Positions 47,704 to 57,176 of a DNA stretch of 64,000 bases are shown here, piece after piece. The translations under genes and the position numbers were made by a program. This stretch comes from Shewanella sediminis HAW-EB3 (GTDB taxonomy: Bacteria; Pseudomonadota; Gammaproteobacteria; Enterobacterales; Shewanellaceae). Position 1 is the stretch's first letter; each line of letters starts with the position of its first letter. The DNA is taken from positions 4,154,001 to 4,218,000 of the forward strand of contig NC_009831.1 in the NCBI RefSeq assembly GCF_000018025.1. Reading direction: 5' to 3'. The notes beneath the pieces were generated by a model that did not search any database, had not been told where the DNA came from, and worked only from the letters and a program-made list of their open reading frames with translations.

Positions 47704-48957
47704 TTATGTCGCGATGATCTGCAAAATCTGTCCGCACATCCACGCCATATAAGTTCCCACAGCATAGCCCAATACCGCCAGTAACACACCCACAGGTGCT
47801 AAAGCCGGATGGAATGCCGCAGCGACTACCGGCGCCGATGCGGCACCACCTACGTTGGCCTGGCTACCTACCGCCATGTAGAACAGCGGGGCCTTGATCA
47901 ACTTAGCCACGATCAACATAAAGCTCGCATGAACCATCATCCATATTATACCGATCGCGAAGTACCAAAGGTTATCGGGATCGGCAAGTTTTGACACATC
48001 CATATGCAAACCGATGGTTGCGACCAGAATATAAAGGAACGCAGATGCCACCTTAGATGCGCCGGCAGCTTCAAGGTGACGAACCGGGCTAAATGACATG
48101 GCGAGACCAATACTGGTCACAGTTACGATTAACCAGAAAAACTTAGATGTCAGGCTATAGTCACGCGTCCATGGGTAGTTGGCCTCGAAGAATGGGCCAA
48201 GGAAATCGGCAAAAACATGGGCTAAACCTGTGACACCGAAACCCACCGCCACGATCATCATCAGGTCATTTAAGCTCGGAATGCGTGCATTCTCGGCGTG
48301 GTACTTTTCAACTTTTTCTTTGAGTCTCTCGATAGCACTCGTATCGGCCCCGGTCTTCTTATCTATCTGCTTGGCTTTAGATGCCATAAACAGCAACACA
48401 GCCATCCAGATGTTGGCCACGATAACATCGACGGTCACCATGATAGAGAAGATGTCACCACCCGCTTCATAAATTTCTTTCATGGCTGCCTGGTTGGCAC
48501 CGCCGCCAATCCAGCTGCCTGCCAGCGTGGTCATTCCTCTCCAAACGGCTTCGGGTCCATGACCACCGATAATTTCGGGGTTAAGGCTGGAGATAATGAG
48601 CAGAGCAATGGGCCCACCGATCACGATACCAACCGTACCGGTCAGGAACATGATGATCGCTTTTGGCCCCAAAGAGAGAATAGCCTTTAGATCGACACTT
48701 AAGATCAGCAGAACCAGACACGCAGGTAGCAGGTAACGAGATGCAACGAAGTAAAGTTGAGAAGTATGCCCGTCGATAATGTTAAACGTATTGAGCAAGG
48801 ACGGCAGGAAATAGCACATCAATAACGCAGGAATGAATTTGTAAAACTTCTTCCAGAAAGGATGTTTGCTGTGACTGGTATAAAATACGAAACCTAAAAT
48901 CACGGCCAGCAGGCCTAAACCTGTGGCATCATTCGTCACTAAAGCGGTACTACTCAT
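47704..48957 (-). CDS. DUF819 family membrane protein
   Basis: 417-residue protein with about eleven hydrophobic segments. The glycine-rich block TLAGSWIGGGANQAAMKEIYEAGG and the repeat-like GSQANVGGAASAPVVAAAFHPALAPVGVL (quoted in parts) are typical of the YjcL/DUF819 family, which is related to anion transporters. Substrate unknown. It stands between kdsA and the sirB genes on the same strand. Confidence 0.88.
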   Translation of the reverse strand: MSSTALVTNDATGLGLLAVILGFVFYTSHSKHPFWKKFYKFIPALLMCYFLPSLLNTFNIIDGHTSQLYFVASRYLLPACLVLLILSVDLKAILSLGPKAIIMFLTGTVGIVIGGPIALLIISSLNPEIIGGHGPEAVWRGMTTLAGSWIGGGANQAAMKEIYEAGGDIFSIMVTVDVIVANIWMAVLLFMASKAKQIDKKTGADTSAIERLKEKVEKYHAENARIPSLNDLMMIVAVGFGVTGLAHVFADFLGPFFEANYPWTRDYSLTSKFFWLIVTVTSIGLAMSFSPVRHLEAAGASKVASAFLYILVATIGLHMDVSKLADPDNLWYFAIGIIWMMVHASFMLIVAKLIKAPLFYMAVGSQANVGGAASAPVVAAAFHPALAPVGVLLAVLGYAVGTYMAWMCGQILQIIAT

Positions 48958-49302
48958 TCGGTGTTATCTCCCTAGCCGGCAATTTTGTTGATTGTTTATA
49001 GTTATGATTATTATAGTTTTTAGTGTTTTATTATTTTATTTTTTACTGTTAGAACGCTTACTGTTTTAATTAATCTTATTTAAATTGGTTTTCTGGTGAA
49101 ATTTAACGAATTGATTGCCATCTGTTTGCGACAGAAGCTGAAGTGGTAAAACCGCGAAGAGTTCGGGATAGGGTTTTCATTCATAATTGAAAGAATGTGA
49201 ATTACCTGTCCGGCTATCTCATGCCTATGTTCAACCACTTCTCACCTTGCCGCATCTTGTCTCATTTTAACTAATGCGAGAAGAAACTAACGCGAGAAGA
49301 GA
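48958..49302. other. AT-rich intergenic region upstream of the DUF819 gene
   Basis: 345 bp with very AT-rich sequence near 49000-49090. No gene or repeat is supported. It separates sirB1 from the DUF819-kdsA part of the cluster. Confidence 0.4.
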
Positions 49303-50091
49303 CTAATGATAGATCTCTTGTTCCTCTTTGAGCTCTTTCAATTGCATCTTAACTAACTCAATCACAGGATCGTGAGGGCTGTTATCGACAAAATGTTTCA
49401 AGTCGGCTGCCGCCACGCTGATACAACCTAACTGCTGCGCGATAAAGGCGCGTTCACGGTTAAGATTCAGATCGTCCTCGTGCCACTGCAATAACAAGTT
49501 ACAACACTCCATCGCAGGCTCAAACTGATGAGTGACAATACTGCCAGCTTTAAGCTCATGTATCATTCTGGATATCAAACGCTTTAGGCTGGCAGGTTTT
49601 AAGTAACCAGGCTTAAAAGGCGCGCCATTACCCAGCTCTCCCCGAACCAAAGCATGCAGTTGATGACGGTTAAGTCGATCGCCGGTCAAGGGATCGATGT
49701 AACGAACCTCATCATCGATTCGACTACAAAGAACGGTGGTTCCGGGAAGCAGAAGAGGCTCGAGGTCAAGATCCAGCTGTTTGGCCAGTAACATGAGCAC
49801 AGTCGCCAAAGTGGTACTGTTTCCCTGACGGGTGGTAACACAAGCCCCTAAATCTGCCGCCTCGACACTGAAATAAGACTCTCGCGCACAAAAACCGAGA
49901 TCTTGATAGAACCAGTGCAATAGGCCATCTAATCTCGCATGCCTATCCACAACATAATGGCTCAATACCGCACCGGCGATCTCAAGCCAAGCCCATTTAG
50001 CGGACTCTACTTTGGAGAACCCCAAATGTTCGGTAATTTCAAATGCCGACTCGGGAAGTTGAATCGTCTCTTTCAATGTAAAAATTGTCAT
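49303..50091 (-). CDS. sirB1: SirB1 family protein (transglutaminase-like/TPR)
   Basis: 262-residue cytoplasmic protein. An N-terminal transglutaminase-like region with GACVTTRQGNSTTLATVLMLLA is followed by a helical, TPR-like C-terminus, the SirB1 layout. Its ATG overlaps the sirB2 stop (TAATG). Function is unclear; the gene is normally placed between prmC and kdsA in Gammaproteobacteria. Confidence 0.9.
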   Translation of the reverse strand: MTIFTLKETIQLPESAFEITEHLGFSKVESAKWAWLEIAGAVLSHYVVDRHARLDGLLHWFYQDLGFCARESYFSVEAADLGACVTTRQGNSTTLATVLMLLAKQLDLDLEPLLLPGTTVLCSRIDDEVRYIDPLTGDRLNRHQLHALVRGELGNGAPFKPGYLKPASLKRLISRMIHELKAGSIVTHQFEPAMECCNLLLQWHEDDLNLNRERAFIAQQLGCISVAAADLKHFVDNSPHDPVIELVKMQLKELKEEQEIYH

Positions 50092-50486
50092 TATCCCAAC
50101 AGCATCGCTTGTTTAAACATGGCCAATTTTGCAGCGTAAAATATCCAGCCAACCGCACCTAGAGCAGCAAAGACTTTGAACAAAGTGCCTCTTTGTGCCT
50201 TCATCGAAATAGTCGCAAGGAAGATATAGGCAACTACAGCCCCTAGCTTTTCACTTAACCAAGGATCGACAAAAGGATACTGCTTAATCATAAAGCAGAG
50301 TGTCAAACCCGATAACAACAGGAAAGTATCTATCACATGGGGAGCAATTTTAACCAGCTTCTTATCCATGATTGGAGATTGACGCAGGTGCAATACGAAA
50401 CGTACCAGGAAAAACAAGACGCTAGCCGCAACCAGAGTCAAATGAAGATGCTTAATCACCGGGTAAAGGCTGTAAAAAGTTTCCAT
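50091..50486 (-). CDS. sirB2: SirB2 family membrane protein
   Basis: 131-residue protein with four hydrophobic segments (HLTLVAASVLFFLVRFVLH, FLLLSGLTLCFMI, AYIFLATISM, VFAALGAVGWIFYAAKLAM). This is the SirB2/InvB-like family. It starts the sirB2-sirB1 pair. In relatives it directly follows prmC; here about 4.6 kb of other DNA intervenes. Confidence 0.9.
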   Translation of the reverse strand: METFYSLYPVIKHLHLTLVAASVLFFLVRFVLHLRQSPIMDKKLVKIAPHVIDTFLLLSGLTLCFMIKQYPFVDPWLSEKLGAVVAYIFLATISMKAQRGTLFKVFAALGAVGWIFYAAKLAMFKQAMLLG

Positions 50487-50634
50487 TAATAGTTCTTATT
50501 TAGCTGACAAAGGCGGTAGTGTACCCGATCCCCTCTTCCATCACCAATATCATGATCAGAATCTCTGAAAACGTTTGAAATATCTACAAACCACTAGCAT
50601 CTCTTCCAAGTAAAAGTCGCCACTATCCGGCAAG

Positions 50635-51543
50635 CTATTCAGATTTAAACAGGGATTGAAGCTGCTCTCTCATCCAGAGATTCTCAGGTGTATTTTCACT
50701 CGGCTTATAGGTAAACAGTTTCAGTTGATAGGTAGGCATATCTACGGGAACATCGAACCGTTTGACAGGCAACGCTCCCTGCAGTGCCTGCGCCGCAAAT
50801 TTAGGTAAGGTGAGCAGCAGCTCCGATCCGGCCACCACAAATGGCGCATTCATCACATTGGGCAGCTGCAAGGCGATATCTCGCTGCAACCCCTGCTTAC
50901 TCAACTGCTCATCCACCACTCCGATCTTCTCCCCCCAGGGCGAGACCAAAATATGCCGACGAGAGAGAAAGGTCTTCAGATCCATTCTTTCAAGCTTATC
51001 GCTCGCTATCGTGCAGTAACAGTCTTCCCACCAGATCCATTGATTAATCAATGGGGTTTGTACCTCATCAAAATGAGAATATCCCAAGGCAAAGTCCAGC
51101 TCTCCCGCCTCAAATGCGGCCAGAGGCAGTTTCTCACTACGGGAGGTCAGGTTGATGCGCACCAGAGGTGCATGCCGTTCCAGATGCGCCATCAGACGGG
51201 GCATCATCAACAGCGCTGTAAAATCGGTGACGGCGAAATTAAATTCATGCCGGCTCTCGTGGGGAATGAAATGAGTCTGCGGGGCGAAGCAGCTCCCTAA
51301 GGTCGAAAGCACCTCAGCTACCGGCTCATGAATGCTGTCGGCATAGCGAGTCGGTATCATCTGTGCCCGACTACGGATAAACAGCTCATCATCGAGTTGC
51401 ACTCGCAACCTGGCCAGGGCATGACTGAACGCCGACTGACTCAGGTTCATCGACTCCGCCGCCACGGAAACATTTCGGTGAACATAGAGGGCACTGAACA
51501 ATTTCAGTAGATTAAGATCAAGACGATGCAACCTGTTATGCAT
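50635..51543 (-). CDS. LysR family transcriptional regulator
   Basis: 302-residue regulator. The N-terminal winged helix-turn-helix is clear: LDLNLLKLFSALYVHRNVS, AAESMNLSQSAFSHALARLR. The periplasmic-binding-protein-like effector domain follows. Start chosen at 51543 (MHNRLHRLDL); an ATG at 51552 and a much longer reading to 51651 exist, but the extra N-terminus is a degenerate duplication of the gene's own start. It is the closest gene to the sirB2 end of the inserted block; target unknown. It is divergent from the GNAT gene, a common LysR target arrangement. Confidence 0.9.
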   Translation of the reverse strand: MHNRLHRLDLNLLKLFSALYVHRNVSVAAESMNLSQSAFSHALARLRVQLDDELFIRSRAQMIPTRYADSIHEPVAEVLSTLGSCFAPQTHFIPHESRHEFNFAVTDFTALLMMPRLMAHLERHAPLVRINLTSRSEKLPLAAFEAGELDFALGYSHFDEVQTPLINQWIWWEDCYCTIASDKLERMDLKTFLSRRHILVSPWGEKIGVVDEQLSKQGLQRDIALQLPNVMNAPFVVAGSELLLTLPKFAAQALQGALPVKRFDVPVDMPTYQLKLFTYKPSENTPENLWMREQLQSLFKSE

Positions 51544-51570
51544 GATTTTCATTCCGATATGTTCCAATAT

Positions 51571-51639
51571 GAGCTGCACTCGCAACCTGACCAAATCGAG
51601 ACGATGCAGCCTACTATGCGCGATATTCATTTCAACATG
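51571..51639. repeat. Degenerate duplication of the LysR gene start
   Basis: 51595-51639 repeats 51517-51561 (the gene start) with about 35 of 45 bases identical. 51571-51593 repeats 51394-51416 of the same gene, about 21 of 23 identical. The copy therefore joins two parts of the gene and omits about 100 bp between them, looking like a decayed tandem duplication with an internal deletion. Confidence 0.7.
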
Positions 51640-51711
51640 ATTAATATGCACTTATCACATAACCAAACCTAGTTTATGCTGTGCACAAGATTAATCAATA
51701 TGGAAAAGCTA

Positions 51712-52131
51712 ATGACCCCGACTTTCACACACGACAACAGTAAAGAGTTTGCCAACACCGTCGAAAATAAGATTGCCGAGTTCAACTGGCAGAACTGGGA
51801 AGTCTCAGAGCGTCTCCCCCTGGGACTCAAACTCGAAGACGAAACAGGAGAGTTATTGGCAGGCTTCTCGGCCCGGACATTTGGCAACTGGTTGCAGATA
51901 GACAACCTATGGGTGAGTGAGACACTAAGAGGGCAGAACATAGGCAGTCAACTCTTAGCCAAAGCCGAGGCCATTGCCATCGAGCGCGGCTGCATCTTCG
52001 CCATCCTCGACACCCTAAACTTCCAGGCCCGCCCCTTCTACGAAGCTCGTGGTTACACACTCCAATGGACCCAGGAAGCCTACCCCAAAACCGGCTGCAA
52101 ATACTTTATGGTCAAGAATCTGGGGGCTTAA
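51712..52131 (+). CDS. GNAT family N-acetyltransferase
   Basis: 139-residue acetyltransferase. Acetyl-CoA binding motif A is read as LWVSETLRGQNIGSQLLAKAE (quoted length 20 or less: RGQNIGSQLL), followed by CIFAILDTLNFQARPFYEARGY, the GNAT C-terminal FY-x-x-x-GY block. I start at 51712 after GGAAAAG; upstream ATGs at 51676 and 51700 are possible. Substrate unknown. Its last 4 bp overlap the converging FliB-like gene. Confidence 0.87.
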   Translation: MTPTFTHDNSKEFANTVENKIAEFNWQNWEVSERLPLGLKLEDETGELLAGFSARTFGNWLQIDNLWVSETLRGQNIGSQLLAKAEAIAIERGCIFAILDTLNFQARPFYEARGYTLQWTQEAYPKTGCKYFMVKNLGA

Positions 52132-53315
52132 GCTCTACCGTTGGTTTTCAGCAGGCTAACTACAGCTTCAACGCCTGAAAAAGCGGATTGTTCCATGATG
52201 CTTGTGACTGATTTTATAAAATTAGGCTTGTGCTGGCGCACCACATGGTAAACCTGAAAGCACAAAACAATATCATGCTCATTCAAGCCATTGTGCTTTG
52301 CAGCCATAACGGCAAGATAGCAGCGCAACATAAAGCAATCGAGCACCAACAAGTTGAACGCCGACAGGGGGTTATTGTCCGCAGTCATGGGGAATTGAAG
52401 ATGATAGATATAGTAGAGCAGATAACGGCTAAACAGGTCCGCATGTGATGTCAGTGCAGGGATGGCAATATCATTCCAGGCGCTATTAATGCTCTCCATA
52501 TTCAGCTGACCCTCTCCATCTGACATGGCCAGAATGGCATCGTTTAACTCACCAAACCTTGGGCGGAAACGTCTGGGGTGCTCGTCACAACACATGGTGT
52601 GCACTGAAAGGAAGGTATGTAGCTGGTGCTCAGGAATATAGGGGAGTGATTGAAACGCCAGTCGAATCTCTCCCTCTGCGGCCATATGAGACAGCTGCGC
52701 GAACGTATCGTCCAGCAGCTCCGGTGCAGCCTGCTGTTTAGATACGCTACCGGCGTAGTTGATCAGCAAACCTATGGCAAGCAGTGTCTCCTGCCAGTTT
52801 AAATTGTCATCGAGCAACAAGTCGATACTATAGTCATAAGCCTTAGCGGCCCACTGTGGCACGGGCCTGGACAGAACATCCTGTTCTGTCTCGTTGCTCT
52901 CAAAGATAAACCCATCCACACCGAATAATATCTTTCTGGCGGCCTCAGGACATGATAATGAAAGGCTTTCGAATCGATCATCCCCTCTCACCCTGGAGAT
53001 CCTGGGGTAACTCCTGCAGGTGTCACTGAGCGCATCCTCTCCCGCCTGGGCATGGATCTTACACAGCATGTTCTCTTGCAGAAACGGGCACCTTCCCTGC
53101 TCGTCAAACCGGATAACAGCCCAGTCATCATCCTTGTTATTAAGTAACTGCATCGATCCTTCTGCCAGACTCTTCAGCTGTGGGTGCAGTATGATCTTTT
53201 GATAACTCTGCTTATCGACATGAACCGACCAGTCGATACAGCAGGAGTCTTCGCAGTCGGGGCCAATACAGCTAAACTCGCCGACATACCCGGGTCTGAT
53301 AATATTGCTCGCCAC
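52128..53315 (-). CDS. FliB-like lysine-N-methylase family protein
   Basis: 395-residue protein. The cysteine-rich N-terminus CIGPDCEDSCCIDW, followed by CPFLQENMLCKIHAQAG and LSDTCRSYPR, matches the family of Salmonella FliB, which methylates lysines of flagellin and has a cysteine cluster typical of iron-sulfur or zinc binding. No flagellar gene is near, so the target may be different. It is part of the insert between prmC and sirB2. Confidence 0.82.
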   Translation of the reverse strand: MASNIIRPGYVGEFSCIGPDCEDSCCIDWSVHVDKQSYQKIILHPQLKSLAEGSMQLLNNKDDDWAVIRFDEQGRCPFLQENMLCKIHAQAGEDALSDTCRSYPRISRVRGDDRFESLSLSCPEAARKILFGVDGFIFESNETEQDVLSRPVPQWAAKAYDYSIDLLLDDNLNWQETLLAIGLLINYAGSVSKQQAAPELLDDTFAQLSHMAAEGEIRLAFQSLPYIPEHQLHTFLSVHTMCCDEHPRRFRPRFGELNDAILAMSDGEGQLNMESINSAWNDIAIPALTSHADLFSRYLLYYIYHLQFPMTADNNPLSAFNLLVLDCFMLRCYLAVMAAKHNGLNEHDIVLCFQVYHVVRQHKPNFIKSVTSIMEQSAFSGVEAVVSLLKTNGRA

Positions 53316-53460
53316 AGATGTTACTCCTTCAACACGGCCTTCAGATTAGCCAATCCACGCTCAAAGCTGAAAGCTATTATCCAATTCATCTCTTATGTAA
53401 GTGTCTCAGACTATAGGGTAATTTCTCTGCTAACAAGTGTAATCGAACACAGTTTGGATT

Positions 53461-53538
53461 ACTTGTCTGATAACAAGTTTCAAATATCTTTCATTTATTC
53501 TTCTGACTTAGTGGTTTTTTAGATCGATATTGGATGGC
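53461..53538. repeat. Dispersed repeat, partner of 5412-5486
   Basis: ACTTGTCTGATAACAAGT followed by TCAAATATCT and GTGGTTTTTT, aligning over about 75 bp with the left half of the repeat at 5412. It lies in the 400-bp gap upstream of the FliB-like gene. Confidence 0.6.
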
Positions 53539-53714
53539 TAAGTCCGGAAATGCCAGGAAGGCTGTTGTGGTTAGCCCCTAATTAAGTGACCAATTTAACT
53601 AGGCCAATACACCTCACTATTTGAAAGCTGCTAATATCCATTCTAACTGTATGAGAGAAACAATCGGCACAAACTATACACGGCAAGCAGCACCTACTAC
53701 GTAACTCGTAGCAT

Positions 53715-54560
53715 TCATTGAACAAAACCAGATATTAGTTGTTTATGCTTGATCAGAACTTCTTTATCTCCGCTTTGAAGATCTAGAGAAAAAATATGAG
53801 ATGTTTCCGAAACAATCCAGTGATTAACTCTAGCTGGAAAAATAATCTTTTGACCGTTTGGTATAACAATCGGAGTCCCAATGTCGAAAAAGTCCAAATC
53901 ACGAGCTATATGATTATCATTGCTGGTGTTTTTTTCTAGTAAAGCGTAGTTTCCAATCTGCATGTTGTACGAAATCAATCCCCCCTTCTCTTTTGAAAAC
54001 ATCACAGGCACAAGGTTGGCTGAGATAGTGATGACTTTCTGGGAATTGAAGCTATAGAATTGAAGGTTGTTCTTATTAGATAAATAGTACAAACCATCAG
54101 TAGAGGGAACCAAATATTGTAAATTCACATCTACATCAACTAACCGACTATGAGTCAATTCATTTGACTCGGAAAGTAGGGTAGCTATAAGATTTTGCCG
54201 TTTATTCAATTTATCATATTGGCTAAAAAACAGCTCATTACCAACTACGAATGGGAAGACTCCTAAGCCAACGTCTTTTATGTCCGATGGCAATCTACTG
54301 AAAATTTTCATGTTGCATCGCCCCAATATTGAACATTCCGAGAAAATAAACTGATGACTGTTTAACGACGCTACGCTCATGACATAATTATTTTTGTCAG
54401 AGAGATAAAGAGTCTCAAGTTGGCTGGTTTTAAAATTGTATGAGAAAATGCCTTTAGCGTAATCACTAAAAATCAAAATACTTTTCTCTGGTTCGCTTGA
54501 AATAGCGTAATAAGAAAGGCTTCCAGAAAAAATAACTAATAGCACACTGAGTATCCGCAT
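53715..54560 (-). CDS. Orphan secreted protein, probably beta-propeller
   Basis: 281 residues, signal peptide ILSVLLVIFSGSLSYYAISS, then repeated short beta-strand units with hydrophobic-aromatic pattern (KGIFSYNFKTSQLETLYLS, GLYYLSNKNNLQFYSFNSQ, HIFSLDLQSGDKEVL), suggesting a WD40/YWTD-like propeller. I do not recognise a family. Codon and base use is visibly more AT-rich than in neighbours, hinting at recent transfer. It lies in the insert between prmC and sirB2, flanked by dispersed repeats on both sides. Confidence 0.7.
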   Translation of the reverse strand: MRILSVLLVIFSGSLSYYAISSEPEKSILIFSDYAKGIFSYNFKTSQLETLYLSDKNNYVMSVASLNSHQFIFSECSILGRCNMKIFSRLPSDIKDVGLGVFPFVVGNELFFSQYDKLNKRQNLIATLLSESNELTHSRLVDVDVNLQYLVPSTDGLYYLSNKNNLQFYSFNSQKVITISANLVPVMFSKEKGGLISYNMQIGNYALLEKNTSNDNHIARDLDFFDIGTPIVIPNGQKIIFPARVNHWIVSETSHIFSLDLQSGDKEVLIKHKQLISGFVQ

Positions 54561-55060
54561 TCATTTCCGTCCTTTGATTCTAAGGGGTGATAGTCCGATA
54601 CCACGTCATCAATGCTGTACCTAAAGTGAATATTAATAAATCAACTTGGCACCAAATACGTCAGAGTGAAGATTCTGGCTGGCGTATAAAACCATGGCCA
54701 AAAAAGGTTGATCATATATGCCTATGATTAGATAAATTTATACGATTGGCAATGGTTTATAGTTCGTTTCGGGGCATTTCTTGTTAGCAAAAGAACCTAA
54801 ATCGAAGAGAAAACTTTCTTGTGAATCAGCAAGTGTGGATGCGTCTGAGGGTATCGAAAACAGGGACGTTTTCGTTAAGCGGCCAGGGATGGCTTCACAG
54901 CGTCCCGAAGAAGTATCTACACATTAGGCGAGCCGCAGGCTATAAGTCCATATTGAAGATACGGCCTTCAAACACACACTCAAATACCAATGAACCAAAA
55001 AAGAAATGTAAATCTACCTTCATTCCAAGGCTAGCTAGTTTTGTCGTGCGACAAACAAAA
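54561..55060. other. Intergenic region with dispersed repeat, upstream of the orphan gene
   Basis: About 500 bp without a supported gene. It includes the repeat at 54898-54944; the rest shows no clear feature. Confidence 0.4.
54898..54944. repeat. Dispersed repeat, partner of 5505-5551 (inverted)
   Basis: About 47 bp that, read on the minus strand, match 5505-5551 with only a few differences (shared CTGCGGCTCG and AGATACTTCTTCGG). The flanks do not continue the match clearly. Confidence 0.65.
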
Positions 55061-55091
55061 ACGCCATTGGTATAAGAAATACCAATGGCGT
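55061..55091 (-). terminator. Terminator after prmC
   Basis: ACGCCATTGGTAT / ATACCAATGGCGT stem followed by TTTTTG on the minus strand. It marks the end of the hemA-prfA-prmC transcript before the inserted region. Confidence 0.85.
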
Positions 55092-55179
55092 TCGAATTCA
55101 TTCAGCTAAAAGCAACACCAGTCGATGCCGCGGCACTCTTCACCTTAAAGAGACAACCTTGGGGATCAACCCAAGCTGG

Positions 55180-56022
55180 CTATCTTGGCCAACGCCCCAA
55201 CGTACAGCGGTCGTTACTGCCAAAGTCCCGCACTGTGGCGACATTTTCATATCCCAGCTCGATCATCTTCTTTCTGAGCTGTATGGCTTGCTGATAACCA
55301 TGCTCGAGCAACAGGTAACCGCCGGGAGCGAGATAATCTCTCGCACATGAGGCGATATGATAGAGATCCGCAAAGCCCTCTTCTCCAGCCGTCAACGCGC
55401 TTTGAGGCTCGAACCTGACATCGCCCTGGCTCAGGTGTTCATCTGTTTCATCTATGTAGGGCGGATTAGAGACGATTAAGTTGAAATCATAACAGGCAAC
55501 TGAGTCGAACCAGTCACTCTGTACAATCTCGACCTGTGGAAGCTTCAGGTGTGCTCGATTAGCCTTAGCCAGAGCCACCGCTTCGATGATCTTATCGACC
55601 GCAGTGATCTGCCACTCTGGCTTCTCATAGGCCAGTGAGAGCGCAATAGCCCCGGTTCCGGTGCCTAAATCTAATACCCGGGCACTGTCAGCCAGTGGTA
55701 GATTCAATGCCGTTTCGACTAAAATTTCGGTATCCGGTCTCGGGATTAACGTCGTCGGGTTGACCATAAATGGCAGAGACCAAAATTCACGTTCTCCGAC
55801 GATATGCGCAATAGGTGTACCCAGGAGGCGTCTGGCAACCATCTCGCCAAAAGCCGTCACCTGATCCGATGTTAATCGCTCATCAGGCCAGGTATAGAGA
55901 TACCCGCGTTGCTGATGAATGATATGCAGTAATATCACCTCGGCATCAAGTTTTGGCGTATCTGAGATTTTATGCAGTTGAGATGAAGCCCACTCGAGGG
56001 CCTCGACTAGAGTCTGGTACAA
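55180..56022 (-). CDS. prmC: Peptide chain release factor N5-glutamine methyltransferase
   Basis: 280-residue SAM-dependent enzyme that methylates the GGQ glutamine of release factors. SAM motif VLDLGTGTGAIALSLA (about 116-131) and catalytic SNPPYID (about 185-191) are present, as is the N-terminal helical domain with TLIPRPDTEILVE. It follows prfA, its own substrate's gene, by 55 bp. Confidence 0.97.
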   Translation of the reverse strand: MYQTLVEALEWASSQLHKISDTPKLDAEVILLHIIHQQRGYLYTWPDERLTSDQVTAFGEMVARRLLGTPIAHIVGEREFWSLPFMVNPTTLIPRPDTEILVETALNLPLADSARVLDLGTGTGAIALSLAYEKPEWQITAVDKIIEAVALAKANRAHLKLPQVEIVQSDWFDSVACYDFNLIVSNPPYIDETDEHLSQGDVRFEPQSALTAGEEGFADLYHIASCARDYLAPGGYLLLEHGYQQAIQLRKKMIELGYENVATVRDFGSNDRCTLGRWPR

Positions 56023-56077
56023 AAGCGTTCCTTAATTTGAAACCTTGTTAAAACAGCCAGAAAGAGTAATTAAATCA

Positions 56078-57163
56078 TTACTCTTCTGATAATGCGGCTA
56101 GCATATCTGCTTGGTTTTCTAGCATTAAGGGCTCGAGGATTGCGTCGAGTTCACCTTCCATCACTTCATTTAAACGATAAAGTGTCAGGTTAATTCGATG
56201 CTCACTCACACGACCTTGTGGGAAGTTATAGGTACGAATTCGCTCTGAACGATCACCACTACCTACAAGATTTCGGCGAGTGCTCTCTTCGGCGCTACGA
56301 CGCTTTTCATCTTCTACAGCTTGAATACGGGCTGTAAGCACACTCATCGCTTGAGCACGGTTCTTATGCTGTGAGCGCTGGTCTTGACACTCAACGACAA
56401 TACCTGACGGGATGTGAGTAAGGCGGATAGCCGAATCTGTTTTGTTGACGTGCTGTCCACCGGCGCCCGATGCTCTGAAAGTATCGACTTTCAAATCGCC
56501 CTTATTAATTTCAATGGCTTCTGATTCAGGAATTTCAGGCAAAACAACAACGGTACATGCAGAGGTGTGTACGCGGCCTTGAGACTCTGTTTCTGGCACA
56601 CGTTGAACTCGATGTCCGCCAGACTCAAACTTCAATTGTCCGTATACGCCTTCACCGCTGACTTTAGCAATGACCTCTTTAAAGCCACCATGTTCACCTT
56701 CGTTGGTGTTCATCACTTCTAACTGCCAGCGCTTACTTTCAACGTATTTGCTGTACATGCGGAACAGATCGCCGGCAAAAATAGCCGCTTCATCGCCACC
56801 CGCACCTGCACGAATTTCAATAAAGCAGTTGTTATCATCATTAGGATCTTTTGGAAGCAGCAGGATCTGCAGCTCATCTTCAAGCTTTTCTAACAGTGAC
56901 TTAGCTTCTTTCATCTCTTCCTGAGCCATCTCTTTGAGCTCAGGATCATCATCACTAGCCATCTCTTTCGCCGCTTCAAGATCTTCTGTAGCTTGCTGGA
57001 AAGATTTAAAGCTTGTGACGACATCTTCGAGTTGAGAATACTCTTTTGAGAGTGCACGAAAACGCTCCTGATCGGAAATAACACCCGGATCACTGAGTAG
57101 AGCTAACACTTCTTCGTTACGCTCAAGCAAGCCTTCTAGCTTGCGAATGACACTGTCCTTCAT
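56078..57163 (-). CDS. prfA: Peptide chain release factor 1
   Basis: 361-residue release factor that reads UAA and UAG. The GGQ motif is in [15 protein letters not shown], and the codon-recognition region and [12 protein letters not shown] segment are typical of RF1. Normal length. Located 13 bp after hemA in the same operon. Confidence 0.98.
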   Translation of the reverse strand: MKDSVIRKLEGLLERNEEVLALLSDPGVISDQERFRALSKEYSQLEDVVTSFKSFQQATEDLEAAKEMASDDDPELKEMAQEEMKEAKSLLEKLEDELQILLLPKDPNDDNNCFIEIRAGAGGDEAAIFAGDLFRMYSKYVESKRWQLEVMNTNEGEHGGFKEVIAKVSGEGVYGQLKFESGGHRVQRVPETESQGRVHTSACTVVVLPEIPESEAIEINKGDLKVDTFRASGAGGQHVNKTDSAIRLTHIPSGIVVECQDQRSQHKNRAQAMSVLTARIQAVEDEKRRSAEESTRRNLVGSGDRSERIRTYNFPQGRVSEHRINLTLYRLNEVMEGELDAILEPLMLENQADMLAALSEE

Positions 57164-57176
57164 TAAAACGCTAACC

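Noticed and set aside
53184..53522. 112-residue plus-strand ORF over the start of the FliB-like gene
   Set aside because: It overlaps the FliB-like coding region antisense and runs into the dispersed repeat.
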